Below are positions 32,481-43,354 of a DNA stretch of 64,000 nt, piece after piece. How positions within the stretch are numbered: the stretch's first letter is position 1; every line of letters begins with the position of its first letter. The translations under genes were made by a program, and so were the position numbers. Below the pieces are notes generated by a model that saw nothing but the letters and a program-made list of their open reading frames with translations, made no database searches and was not told the DNA's origin. Origin of the DNA: Blepharisma stoltei (Eukaryota > Ciliophora > Heterotrichea > Heterotrichida > Blepharismidae); assembly GCA_914767885.1 (NCBI GenBank), contig CAJZBQ010000015.1, positions 849,619 through 913,618 of the forward strand, read 5' to 3'.

Positions 32481-33388
32481 TTCTTGATTGTAGGCATTGC
32501 GAGAATTTATTATCAATAGAGATAAATGCTTATTTAATAAATTTCTTATTTTCTAATAAATAATAAATTAATTAGATAATAACTCAATGACATATTTATA
32601 GAAATATAATGAGCAAAAACTACAATTTGAGCTATTCAAAAAATATATTATCACTTGCATGCAGTGCATTAAAGATTCTTAATCAATATAATTGCTTACT
32701 CCCACGCTTTGAGTCGGAAAAAAATTCTATTCAAATTTTAAACGGTGCTAATTATTTTTAAAAATTTATATGCTAAAATAATTATAAAAGTTTGTAAAAA
32801 AAATATAAAACATAGAATGAGCATAACAGAAAATTTCAGGATCAGGAAATGAATCGCATTTTTTGTTAAAAACTACTTCGTTTAATACTGCCTGCAATGA
32901 ATTGAAATTTGAAGATAGAAACAATGTAGCATTCATTGAATGTTTGGTTTTAAGTATTAAAAACTATAAGAGAAACTTATTATGAAGAAGAAATTAAAGA
33001 GATAATAAAATTGGAATTTTATTGGAATTATTTATTAAAGAAATATGGAATCAGTCAATCATAAAAAGAAACATGAATCCCATATAAAAATTTTTGTAAG
33101 AGAGGAAGTGTTGATGCTTTTGGAAATTATGCAATTTTTCTTTTTTACTTTTAATAATGATAATAATGGGAATTTTAATTTAGTTTTATAAAGAATTAAC
33201 TCAAAAATTAATTCAGTGCTAAAACCGTTTAAATATATTTCAATTGCACTTCATCCTTGAAATCAATCAAAATTAGTTATTATTTTCACCTATAAAATTT
33301 ACAATAGAAAAATTAGAAATAAAGGGGGTTTAATGTACCAATAAAATGGAAAGTTTGCAGATATGTTGTTCCAATTTTAAAAGGATAG
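32481..33388. other. non-coding stretch, possible gene remnants
   Basis: The start of the following USP gene is not resolved, and part of this stretch may belong to it. A short open frame after 32845 (SGSGNESHFLLKTTSF) has no recognised match. CTTACTCCCACGC at 32697 looks like one end of a family A-C type element without a partner. Confidence 0.4.
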
Positions 33389-34729
33389 GATTTAGCCAAC
33401 AATAAAACAAGCCTGTTTTATAAGATAGTGAATTCAGATATAAATGACAGAAACCTGACAATTTTGAGTGATAGTCTTCCTAAAGATGGAAACAGTCCAA
33501 ATATTTTTGAAGCTTTAAAGTTCCTATTATTATCAAAAGACTCTTTAGTTGCTGAAAAAGTCTATTTTTCTCGTAATATTTCATTTATTCGTGAGGAGGA
33601 AATATTTAATAAAAATAATGACATAGTTATTATTTATGATCAACGGAGTCCAAGTATTGATAAAGATCATTATGAAAATTTGGGCTTTTGCTTGACTTTT
33701 TCAATTAACGTTAGTGAGACAACAATGATAGATTACACTCAAGGAGTTAAAGAAGTTACTGAATGGAAATTTTATCAAAAATCACATCCTGGATATATTT
33801 ATTGTTTTTGGCGAATAAATTCTCAGGCAAGTCAGCAGCAATTCAATGAAGAATCAAAGGAAATTATGCAAAGCCATTCTCCAAGAACTCTATCTCTAAA
33901 CCTTCCCAATACACCCATTAACCCAAATTATAAAGGACTTCCAAATTTAGGAAACACTTGCTACCTAAACTCAGTCCTACATATCCTAAAATGAACAGAA
34001 GGGTTCGCGTCATTGATTCAATTATCTAGAACCCCCCCAATTCCACAATTATTTGCTGTTCTGTCTATTATGAACACCACTCAAGGCATAGAGAATCCCT
34101 TGAGAACTTTAATTTCCAGCTTAAACAAAACCTTTAAAGATGTAATTTTTAAATAGTTTCATATAAAAAAAAACCATGATGCTAAAGAGTTATTTACAGT
34201 TCTTATTGGCGAAATAGAAGAAAATATCACAAATCTCTTTTGTATAGTAGTGCATAAAACTCTGCATTGCCATCATAATGAGAGATATAGCATTGACCAT
34301 GCAGAAGAAATAACCGAGAAATTCCTGTTTTTATGTGTACCATATGGTGATGTTGAAAGCTATTTTATAAGGCTAGGAGAAGATCAATGATTTGAAGGGG
34401 AAAATTCTTTAAGGTGTAAACGCTCAAATACCTTAAAAAGAGCTAGAATTTCGACTAATAAAATAGACTTTCCATCGAATTTGGCAATTTATGTGCCGCC
34501 ATCAGAATCGAGGAATGAAAATATTAAGACGAGTTTTATTCAAGAAGATAATCTATATCTCCTTTATGGAGTCATTGCGTACAATCCTTATATTCTTCAT
34601 TATTTTAGTTATGTTTTGATCGAAAATAACTGGATAAAATTCGATGATGAAACTGTTACTTATGAAGCGCCAAGGCTTGATTTTGCTTACCTGTTGTTTT
34701 ATAAAGCCACCTTTCTGCTAGCTGATTAA
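33389..34729 (+). CDS. ubiquitin-specific protease with unusual N-terminal domain; start unresolved
   Basis: The open frame runs from after a TAG at 33386 to TAA at 34727-34729, about 440 residues after the 15-nt intron at 34142-34156 (GTAATTTTTAAATAG). No ATG lies in frame near the start. A TTTATAAGATAGTGAATTC motif like the other upstream motifs lies at 33416-33434, and an ATG 10 bases beyond it is in another frame, so a base may be missing. The N-terminal about 170 residues (KVYFSRNISFIREEE, NDIVIIYDQRS) have no recognised family. USP boxes are KGLPNLGNTCYLNSVLHILK, KKNHDAKELFTVLI, LHCHHNERY, a second ribbon half reduced to RCKRSN, and YILHYFSYVLIENN with WIKFDDE. The catalytic Cys, His and Asp are present. 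Confidence 0.75.
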
Positions 34730-34862
34730 TTCAAATAATAATTAATCTATTCTGAGAATTTTAAAATCTGATAAAAAAAGTTAATATATTATTTAAAAAA
34801 GCATTGGGACGGAAAACCTGTGAATTCAATATAAGTAGTTAAATTTATAGAGTTATTATTAC

Positions 34863-36359
34863 CTAATTTCTTTTATAAAATAGCATATAAGCGTTATCAA
34901 AGTCAGGGTCTTCATATGATACTGATATATCATTATATTTTTCTCATTCTCCTTCTGTATTTATTGTATATGCAATATAATGGCCATAAGTGCTCACTCC
35001 ATAATAGCAAATTATGCCATACAAGCAATAACTTACATTATTGAGCTCTATTTCCCTAAATTCCTTAAATTCCCTCCTTATGCTCATCAAGCTGCTAGTT
35101 CTTTTTGGCATATAAAATGCTAAATTTAAGTGGCATTTTATCTCCAAAACATTTAATGTCGTATCTGCTAATCTCTCACAGTTTTGGCAGTAAAGCTGAT
35201 TTTGATTGATATATTTCTTAGGCAACCTTTTATCATCAAAGTATTTTTTAATGTTTAAATAATGCGGAGGAACAGTCATAAACAGCTCTGTTTCGCAATT
35301 ATAGCTCTTATGAAGATGAGTGTTATGGCATTCGAACATTTGATCAATATAGACTTCAAAAAAATGATTTTGAGGGTTTAATTCATTACAAAATGAAATA
35401 ATTTGGACGAATAGCTCCTTTGCATCATTTTGCCCGTATCCTAAAAACTGCATATAAATTACCATAGGAAAATTCTGCCCAAGATCAGTTTTAAAAGTTT
35501 CTGCATTTCTCTCAACGCTATTGGCTGAACGGTATTTTATTGAATTTAATAATTTGTTGAGAGATATTTCTAGAGAGGTTTGCAGTGAAAGATTTTCTGA
35601 AAACCCTGGAGTTGAAGCTAAAATTTGTAGAACAGAATTCAAGTAGCAAGTGTTTCCGATATTCGGGATTCCAATTTTTGAAAAATATCCTAATGGTCTT
35701 CTTTTTCTAATTTTTTCTTCTGAAGAATATTCTTCATTAGCTCGTTTTTTTGGTACTTTTTCTTTGATTTCGCTCTCATACTTAAAACATAAAAACGACA
35801 CTTGAAGTTCTGGGGGAAATTTTTCAAGTTTACTTATGTTAAGTGAACAATTTAATTGAGATCAGTTGCCCTTGTCTTTGAAAAAAAGCTTTTTTGAAGG
35901 AAATGATATTGCAGACACCAAAGAATATTGATAATTCTGAATAGTGATTTCATTTTTGATGCTTAGCTGGGATTTTTTAGATGAGATGAATAAGAGATCA
36001 TATTTTTTATTGATGTCTTTCTTTATTTCTTCCTCTTGCTTATAAGAATCATCAGGGAGGCAAACTCATAATTTAGCAATATCTTCAATCTGTCCGCTGC
36101 TCGTAAAAAAAATCTTTATAAAATGCTTCAAATAGCTAAATCAATCAAACAATCGCAAGTTAAAATATTTAAAAAACATTTTCTTAAAAATTTCATTATC
36201 CTGATTTCCCTCATCTAATTCCTTAAATAAATTTTGCAAAGCAATCATCCAATTACAGGTTGATGAAATTTTTTGTAAAAATGAGTATTCCTTGTTTAAA
36301 TTGTGGAAAAAGTAGAGATTAGACTTAAAATTCCAATATTGATCGTTATGTGCTTTCAT
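34863..36359 (-). CDS. ubiquitin-specific protease with conserved N-terminal region
   Basis: ATG at 36359, TAG at 34863; 493 residues after the in-frame 15-nt intron at 35448-35462 (GTAATTTATATGCAG). The first about 240 residues (FKSNLYFFHNLNKEY, LFISSKKSQLS, GNWSQLNCSLN) form a region that also precedes the USP core in the genes at 19012, 51337 and 58575. A basic patch KRANEEYSSEEKIRKRRP then leads to GIPNIGNTCYLNSVLQILAS, GQNDAKELFVQIISF, ribbon ECHNTHLH and YCQNCERLAD, YGHYIAYTINTEG and WEKYND. The active-site residues are complete. Several Trp codons are TGA. The gene is convergent with the USP at 33389, with about 130 bp between stops. Confidence 0.87.
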
Positions 36360-36443
36360 TTTTATTTGTAGATTCAAAACTTTTAATAGCTTAAGTTAGC
36401 AAAAGCTCTTTTGATATGAATTATAAAGAAATTTATATTTTAG

Positions 36444-36989
36444 TTAATTTTCGGATTTTATAAAACCTCCAACCATTTGCTTCATAACTTTAATGGTAGA
36501 GTTATTACCAATTCCTAATGTTTGCAGGTCTATTTCACCATTGCTGGTTAGAGAAAGGTACTTATTTCCTTTTATAATTGTCAATTCTTGGTTTCCAAAA
36601 ATCTGCAAGAATCTTTCATAGAGGTGCTTAAATTGCAGATTTGGAGGAACTTGAATTGTCCTTTTAGTTCCTTCATTGTCTTCAATGACTATAGAAATTT
36701 GCTGAGGAGCTTGCACTGGAGGCTGTTCAGGAGCAGGTGGGTTGGGGTTTTGAGGCCTTTGAACACTAACAACGCGGATAACTGAATTATTGGTGATATT
36801 TAGTTGCTGCAGTGTGAGGTTTTGGGAGTTCGGACCGATGTATTTATTTCCATACATGACTGTGAGTTCGGTTCCACCAAACATAGTCTGCAGATGTCTA
36901 AGAAGCTCAGAATATTGCCAATCACTCTTGCCTTGCAGAATTTTTGTTGTTCCGGTAGCATCTTCGATTCTTAAAGTAAGATTTGACAT
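36444..36989 (-). CDS. tandem ubiquitin-like protein precursor ending GG-FIKSEN
   Basis: 181 residues. Two Ubl domains with near-identical layout: MSNLTLRIEDATGTTKILQG to NSVIRVV, and ISIVIEDNEGTKRTIQVPP to NSTIKVM. A Pro/Gln-rich linker joins them (PNPPAPEQPPVQAPQQ). Each has YSELLRHLQ- or KHLYERFLQ-type helix and GNKY(I/L) segments. The end reads QMVGG followed by FIKSEN, a six-residue tail suiting removal by a Ubl protease. The single-domain gene at 16672 begins and ends almost the same way (MSNLTIRVED; QMKGGF), so the two are close paralogues. The double-domain form resembles ISG15 or FAT10 in layout only. It may be conjugated as a unit. Confidence 0.82.
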   Translation of the reverse strand: MSNLTLRIEDATGTTKILQGKSDWQYSELLRHLQTMFGGTELTVMYGNKYIGPNSQNLTLQQLNITNNSVIRVVSVQRPQNPNPPAPEQPPVQAPQQISIVIEDNEGTKRTIQVPPNLQFKHLYERFLQIFGNQELTIIKGNKYLSLTSNGEIDLQTLGIGNNSTIKVMKQMVGGFIKSEN

Positions 36990-37424
36990 ATTTTATAGAA
37001 ACATGCACAATGGAAAATTAATAAAATTCATAAATTTAAGAGTTTTAAGAAAGCTATTTGCGGAATTTCAAAAAAATTAGTAACTTATAAGCGAATTTGG
37101 CTAGTTTTACTAATAGCATATTTTAACTACTCAGCTGCTTAAAGTTCAATTGTAATAAACTCGTTACTGAAATATAGAAACTAAGCCAAATTTCAATTCA
37201 TAGGAATAAATGTGTTTCTATCTAATCAAAAATTATTATTAAAAATTAGTTTATATTTCTGTAAGACACCAAATAAAGGAGATTCCAATCAGGACTTCAT
37301 CAATTGACCACTTAATCGTTAAATTCCTACCATAAGCCTTTTTTATCATCTTTAGCAAACGCTATAAAATGGTTTCCATAATAGAATATCGCTCCAAATA
37401 TATTATATCTGAACGCTTCACCAC
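36990..37424. other. non-coding stretch upstream of the Ubl gene
   Basis: TTTCTATAAAATATG lies at the Ubl start. No other feature recognised; the 3' part may hold worn beginnings of the USP fragment that follows. Confidence 0.45.
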
Positions 37425-37850
37425 TGCAGCATACTTAATGACTCAGACAAATTTTTAGTAATCCCTCCAAATTTTTATAGCAATATTGAAGAATACCTTC
37501 GAAGCTACAAAACCCAGCAATATTCAGAAGCAATGATTTATTAAAATGTAACTTATGCGGCTCAAATTCGATTTCCATGATGAATGAGTCCTTATAAACA
37601 AGCCAACTTACTTGATATTGTCATTTCAAGGCATAGATGCTATAGTCAGACTTCCTAAAAGTTTGGATTTTGAAGAAATCGGTGCTCTCTGTTTGAGTTG
37701 TGTCTTATACAGTTCATGGGTCTTCTGGGCATTATACAACATACACAAAAGAAAATTACTCATCAATACATTATAATGATAAGCATATGCAAATATTGAT
37801 TTTCAGAATGGAATTCCTAGGGTTTATTTAGTTTTTTATTTGCTGAATTC
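37425..37850 (+). pseudogene. USP protease remnant
   Basis: Broken frames carry the central and C-terminal parts of a USP: DSDKFLVIPPNFYSNIEEYL, then CNLCGSNSISMMNE in a shifted frame, then SSGHYTTYTKENYSS with YND. Stops and frame shifts separate them and no Cys box is present. It points away from the E2 gene at 37959 on the other strand. Confidence 0.7.
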
Positions 37851-37958
37851 TTTGGTTTCTTACTAAAAGCACTGCTGCATATGTATATTTAAGCGAGCAT
37901 TGTCCAAATATTGGAGCTTTATTAATTATTAATAGTAAATCTTGTTTCCTAAATGTTT

Positions 37959-38411
37959 TTATCCAAATGCATCTCTAAATGTTCTTTCTCTTGCTATATT
38001 GAATCATTCTTCTCTGCTTATTAAGCAAATATCAGCTGCCTCACACATAAATCCATGCTCTGGCTCAGGCCTGTTCAGTAATTCGATGAGATAGTCAATG
38101 ATAACCCTGGGATGGCAGTTTGGGTTTCACATATGGTTAAGCAGAGAATGACAAACTCTTCCATTGCTAGGGAAAATATTTGGATGGAATATGGGTGTCT
38201 GAAAATATACTTTGGGAGGCTTGCTTGGGTATTTTTTGGAAAATTTTATTAAAAATTCAAAAAGACCGCCTTCAAAAGCAGTGCCTTCAGGCCCATTGAG
38301 ATTTCCGAGTCATTCATAGTAGTCTCCCTGGTGAGTATTCACAGAAACAAAAGGCTGAGGATTTGCTTGCAAATCATTCAGTTCAGTCATAAGTCGTTGC
38401 AACGCTGCCAT
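37959..38411 (-). CDS. ubiquitin-conjugating enzyme E2
   Basis: 150 residues, TAA at 37959, and intact only with TGA as Trp (YYEWLGNL, HMWNPNCHP, REEWFNIA). Markers: MAALQRLMTELNDLQANPQP, NLNGPEGTAFEGGLFEFLIK, YPSKPPKVYFQTPIFHPNIF with the HPN motif, and SNGRVCHSLLNHM carrying the active Cys. The catalytic surroundings again differ from canonical E2s (VCHSLL rather than ICLDIL). AATTTATAAGCTTGAT precedes the ATG. It is a paralogue of the E2 at 38978-39457, which lies on the same strand about 570 bp upstream. Confidence 0.9.
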
Positions 38412-38977
38412 ATCAAGCTTATAAATTGTAATTCTACAAAAGTTAATAGCTTTAAAGAAGTAAAAAAGTAATCTTTTAAATTTTCGTTAAACTATAATTA
38501 TAAATTACCCCATTCCTTGCTCTAAAGTATATTTTATAGCTTAAAAATTTCTGCTTATAGATAGTTATTTCCTTGATGTATGCTCACAGGCAAGAAGCTT
38601 AGGATTACCTTCCAAAAACTTAGTTCAGGTATGGTTTATATTATTCTGATCAATTAAAAGAAAAATGCTATATCATTTTTCCTCCTTGCATATATCCATT
38701 CTATAGAATCTCTTAGTAAAAGTAATAATCATGATTACACAAGCCTGAACTCTTATTTATAAGTTGTCACCATAGAAAAGCATGGCGATTTTATCCAACT
38801 TTTAAATATCAATATAGCAACTACGTATTATGGCTAAATTTAAAGTTTATTTTATAGTTTATTCTGGATTAAAGGCCCATTTGTATATCATTAACTTAGC
38901 CCTAATAACTCTAAGCTTGGCTACAACTAATCAAAATTTTATTTATAAGTCAATTTGCATTCAATAGATTTATAAGT
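38412..38977. other. intergenic region between two E2 genes
   Basis: AT-rich, apparently without coding or repeat content. Confidence 0.5.
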
Positions 38978-39457
38978 TTATCCCATAGCGTGTCTATACG
39001 TATGCTCTCTTGCCTTCGCTATAAATTCATCTTTACTTCTTTTAAGGACAGTGGTTGGGTCATGGGCATACCCACCAGCTGCATTTGGGTCATTTAATAA
39101 AGCAATTATATAGCTTATAATGGTCTTTGGAGTAAATCTACTATTCCACCCACCGCCCACGCCACCACGAAAAATCGGCAAGCAAACATTTCCATTTCCA
39201 TTTCCACTGTCTGAATAAACATTTGGATGAAAAATAGGAGTAATAAATTTGCACGTAGGAGGGTTAGTTGGATAATCAGCAGGGAAATTTAGCTGAAATT
39301 CGAAAAGTCCTCCTTCATATGGAGTTCCAGGCGGGCCATTGAGAGTTCCCTTCCAAAGTCTGAAATTGTTTCCATCAATATCAGCTGTCGCATAAGGTAA
39401 AGGATCAGATCTCATCTCATTCAAGTCTCTCATAAGTCTTTCGGTTGCGCTGTCCAT
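38978..39457 (-). CDS. ubiquitin-conjugating enzyme E2 with Gly-rich insert
   Basis: 159 residues. Markers: MDSATERLMRDLNEMRSDPL, FRLWKGTLNGPPGTPYEGG, FQLNFPADYPTNPPTCKF, TPIFHPNVYSDSGNGN and the active Cys in GNVCLPIFRGG. A Gly/Asn-rich insert (SDSGNGNGN) lies between HPN and the Cys, and GGVGGGW follows it. Both lengthen the active-site loops as in some specialised E2s. The C-terminus has DPNAAGGYAHDP. AATTATAGAATCTTAATAA precedes the ATG. Intact, with no introns. Confidence 0.92.
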   Translation of the reverse strand: MDSATERLMRDLNEMRSDPLPYATADIDGNNFRLWKGTLNGPPGTPYEGGLFEFQLNFPADYPTNPPTCKFITPIFHPNVYSDSGNGNGNVCLPIFRGGVGGGWNSRFTPKTIISYIIALLNDPNAAGGYAHDPTTVLKRSKDEFIAKAREHTYRHAMG

Positions 39458-39555
39458 TTTTAATTATTAAGATTCTATAATTTTTTGAGGTTTTGTGCTA
39501 TGATAGATTGATTTTATTTTATTTCATTATATAAATTATAGATATCTAGAATTAT

Positions 39556-39865
39556 TGTAAAGAGCTCTACAATTCTTTGATTGAAACTCTTGCAGAAGAA
39601 AATTCAGATGCAGAGAATTTCTTTAGGATTGCTAAATACCAAAAAATAATATGCAGCATGAACGATTATGAAGAAAACCTTGAGACTTCTTATTTTCTTC
39701 TTTATTAATTTTCTGGAAATTTTGGTTATTTCTGTGATCGAATGACAGAGCTATTCAATAGCAGCTCCCTCTGTCTATAGAGACACAAATAATTAGTTAA
39801 AATTCATAATTCTATAAATTTCGCCCTATTGAATATATAAAAATGCAGCAAGAAGAAAAAGCTTT
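39556..39865 (+). pseudogene. collapsed duplicate of the USP pair at 27-29 kb
   Basis: 39556-39705 repeats the USP coding segment at 27690-27832 (TGTAAAGAGCTCTACAAT, GCAGAGAATTTCTTTA). 39715-39865 then repeats the upstream region and start of the next USP (29040-29180, including ATGCAGCAAGAAGAAAAA). Everything in between is missing, so a tandem copy has lost about 1.2 kb. No functional protein is possible. Confidence 0.75.
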
Positions 39866-40056
39866 TAAAATTTTGATTCAGCTGTTGAAATGATATAAAT
39901 AATTGAGAATTTATAAAAATTACAAAATGCGAGATATTACTTTATAAATGCAAATTAAATAATAACAAATAAAACCTTTAATGAAATTAAAAATTATTTA
40001 TTCAATTAAATCAAAAATTTATTTATGACATATTATCCATCTATAATTTATAGAAT

Positions 40057-40620
40057 ATGCAGGGCAACGACAACTCAATGGTAACTATAACTTTAATCGA
40101 CATCGATGGTCGGCCAGCAGAAAAAGAGATAAATCTTAATTGAACCTTCTCTTTATTGGCAAGACCTCTATTAAACGAATATGAAGCAGATAATCAAAGT
40201 CTCGCTCTGAATAATGGAACACTTTTAAGGTTGGTAGATCATCAAAGCGAAAAACTTCGTGACTTAGGATTTGAGGGCGAAAAAGTAGTAAAAATAATGC
40301 ATGCAAAAAAAGGCTGTCCAGATATATCAGTTCGCGTTGAAAATTTGATAAACTCATCAAAATTTAGTGTTATGGTAAACCCTTTATCAAAATGTTTTGA
40401 TGTCTGCCAAATGCTTGAAACCAGGACTGGATTACGTCTATTAAATAATAGAGAAGCTTCTGTTATGGTGAAATCCGTTTATTTGAATTTTGAAAACAAT
40501 TATTATAAAACGCTGAGAGATTTAAAAATAAAGCACAATGAAAGTTTGAATATCTTGAAATTTGAGCGTGGAGGTCTTTATTGTGCAAAACGAATCAATT
40601 ATTATAAAGCACCAAATTAA
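40057..40620 (+). CDS. tandem ubiquitin-like protein precursor ending GG plus 14 residues
   Basis: ATG at 40057 (ATTTATAGAAT directly before it), 187 residues, with one TGA read as Trp (INLNWTFSLL). Two divergent beta-grasp units: SMVTITLIDIDGRPAEKEIN to GEKVVKIMHAK, and ISVRVENLINSSKFSVMVN to NESLNILKFERGG. The tail LYCAKRINYYKAPN follows Gly-Gly. FERGG resembles the LRLRGG end of ubiquitin more than the other Ubls here do, with Arg directly before the glycines. This is the feature ubiquitin E1 reads. It is predicted to be a processed modifier precursor. The fold assignment is by pattern only. Confidence 0.7.
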
Positions 40621-40759
40621 ATGAAAAGAGAGTCGAATTGAATAATGATTAAACTTTTAGTAATTTTCTGATATATTTCTTATAAAATTCATGCTGAGTC
40701 TCAAAAATATGCCAAAAACATATATTTTAATTGTTTTCTTATTTAATTTCATGTATTAA

Positions 40760-41386
40760 GAAATTTTTGACCCAAGCATACAGTCTATTTTTCTTATTCC
40801 AAGCTTATTACGAATGCCTCTCTCTAACTTTTAAAAAGTATCAGTCTTTTTGGTATCAAAAACACGAACTTCTTCATTAAATCAAACATAATTCTTATTT
40901 CATCCTTAAGCACTCTCAGAGTAGCCGAACTAGTAAATCTAAAGCTTTTAAAGAAAAATTTCCTTGTGTTGCCAAATCTAGTCTCTTTTTGTAATCTCTG
41001 ATAGTTTCTTCTTTCTAAATTCGATGTCTTGGTTAATTTTAAATTTAGTTTTCATTAAATTAGTGAACTCAGAAAGCTTCATATTGCTACTTCTTATTTC
41101 AAGAAATTTCTTCTATCTCCATATACTACAGAGATATGCAAATCAGGGATAATTTTGACCTCTAAGCAGCTGCTGTTCATGATTTTAAATCAAAGAGAGA
41201 TTTTTCGCCATCAAGGTTGAAATTGAGGTAGGTTGCATTTTTGAGATTAGTGAGGATTTTGAGATCATTAGTCAGGGAAAGGGCAGCTTGTATATTGTAA
41301 TAGAGCTCAAAAAATATCATACTGGCTGAGGCTTTAACTACAAAGTTTTCTCCTCCAATTACATGAATTCTAATCCTTATGGACAT
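40760..41386 (-). pseudogene. decayed copy of the triple-Ubl gene
   Basis: The start is intact (MSIRIRIHVIGGENFVVKAS, as at 31572) but after about 69 codons stops and frame shifts appear. The nucleotide similarity to 30930-31572 continues through all three domains. It is part of a block duplication that includes the E2 copy at 42676. Confidence 0.8.
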
Positions 41387-42675
41387 TTTATCGCTAAATC
41401 TATAAATTTTTATTAAATATGAAATTTTGCTTTTTATATATTTTATTATAAAAATTTTAGACCTAATAAGGAGATCTGTTAATTAGAATTTTATAGCAGC
41501 TTGCAAAGATCACAAACTGGAAGAGAATGTAGTAATTTATATCTAATTTCTTGTTAAATTTTGCTATCTCAAGAGATGTAATGAATTTTTATATATATTA
41601 TATCCTGAATGAGGGATTTTTATTTGCTATCTTGATTATTTCTTCTACTTTAAGTGGAAATATTTATCTTTTCGCATAACCTGTAGAGTGCAGAGAACAA
41701 TTTGTCTTGAATAAATAAATATAGAGAATTTGCCAAATTACTCTTGCAGGTTTAAATTTCAAATAATATAATTAGCATACGATATAGCTCGCTATCAACT
41801 GCTAATTCAAGTTTTGGTAAATGATTGAGTTTATAGTGGCTTACTCCCACCCTCCATGAGTGAAAAAAACCATTAGAAAAATCGCTATTTTTTGCCTAAA
41901 AACCCACCCTCCGTGAGTGAACAAAAATTTTTTTTATGGAAAAAAATTTTAATATATAAATGATAATTAGTATAATGAAATATAGAGCTAAATCTGTTTA
42001 ATTTTAAACAAATTGATTTTTAAAACATAAATTTTGCAATATTTGCTTTCCAATTTTTGCGAATTAGGATTTTTTTAAATTTCGGAAAAAAATATTGTTT
42101 ATAAAATTTATATATGTTAATTTTTTAAAAAAAAAATTAACCCCCTCCGTGAGTGAACAAAATTTTTTTGTTCACTCACGGAGGGGGGGAGTTAGCTATA
42201 ATTTATAATCTAAGCTCTTCAGCATTATCATTTATGGCTAAAAATATCTTCAAAATATCATATTTTTAACCTGAATAAATTTCTTTATTAGAGAAATAAA
42301 ATATTTCATATTTTCGACTTAATTTTTTAAACTACTGCAAGTATATGATGCATCAGATTTAAATACTTATTTCATAAAACAAGAATAATTTCTTCATGAT
42401 TATTATTTAATTACAAAATTCAAATAAAAAGCTAGATTAGAAAATGCCTAAAATTTATAAATTGCTTAAAGCAGCAATGAATATAAATTTTTTCTTTATA
42501 GAAATTACCTTTCATATCCATATAATCTTATATGTATTTTATCACTTTATATAAATATTTTGGAAATAAAAGATAGATCTTCAATGAAATTTTGGGTTCT
42601 CATTGTAAGCTTATTAAGAAAATATAATAAAATCTCAAAATTAGATATTTTAATAATTTAATAACATCTGTAGAA
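41387..42675. other. duplicated intergenic region split by a MITE
   Basis: 41387-41650 and 42485-42675 match the intergenic region 31573-32039. Between them lie unrelated sequence and the family A copy 41844-42191. No gene recognised. Confidence 0.55.
41844..42191 (-). mobile_element. family A MITE, copy 8
   Basis: A 348-bp reverse-orientation copy with TTA duplications at 41841-41843 and 42192-42194. It carries the GTGAGTGAAC variant of the word. It lies in the duplicated block but not at 31.6-32.0 kb, so it inserted after the duplication or was excised from the other copy. Confidence 0.86.
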
Positions 42676-43127
42676 ATGGAAAGACTTCAAGCTGAGCTTA
42701 ACGCAATTCAATTGGAAAGTCATTCAGAATACTCTTTGAAATAGTTAATAACAATTTTTTCCACTGGAAAGGCACTCTTCAAGGGCCTCAAGACACTCCT
42801 TACCAAAATGGAAAATTTAGGTTCGAAATTGTTTTCCTCAAAATTACCCTGCATCACCTCCTGATTTTTTTCAAAACAAAGATTTTTCATCCCAATATAT
42901 ACGAAGTCAACGGAGAAACTTGTGTGAGGGTTCTAAATATTTCTTATAATAGAAATATCCCAGCTAGAATTATTATTGCTTATGTATTTGATCTGCTGGC
43001 CAATCCTAATTCTGATGCAGGGTATGTCCAAGATTCAACTCATGCTTATTTGTATAATAGGCCAGGATATACATCTATGGCTACTGAGTGTTCGATCCTC
43101 CTTATCTTAAGAAGAAAAAGCTTATAA
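42676..43127 (+). pseudogene. frameshifted duplicate of the E2 gene at 32040
   Basis: Nearly identical at the nucleotide level to 32040-32460. Single-base losses break the frame early (ACTCTTTGAAATAG for ACTCTGTTGAAATAG) and around the FPQSYP and PEFFF codons. The last codons diverge after the PGYTSMA motif. The remaining open part encodes RVLNISYNRNIPARIIIAYV. Confidence 0.88.
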
Positions 43128-43354
43128 TAGAAGTATATTTTTAAGGATTTTATAAAAATTATTTTTAATAATAAAAAAATTTTCTAAATAGGACTACATT
43201 GCATTTTTAGAAATTGTAATATTTTCCTGCTGAAGTTTTATCTTAAACTCAATAATCATTTTCCAAGAATTTAAACAAACTTTGCAAAGACATAATAATT
43301 CATTATTTGCTTAATGATAAATTTCCTAACCAAATCCAATTTAAAAATCCAAAA

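Noticed and set aside
32697-32730. TTACTCCCACGC as the end of another MITE
   Set aside because: No matching second end, no second word and no target duplication within 1 kb.
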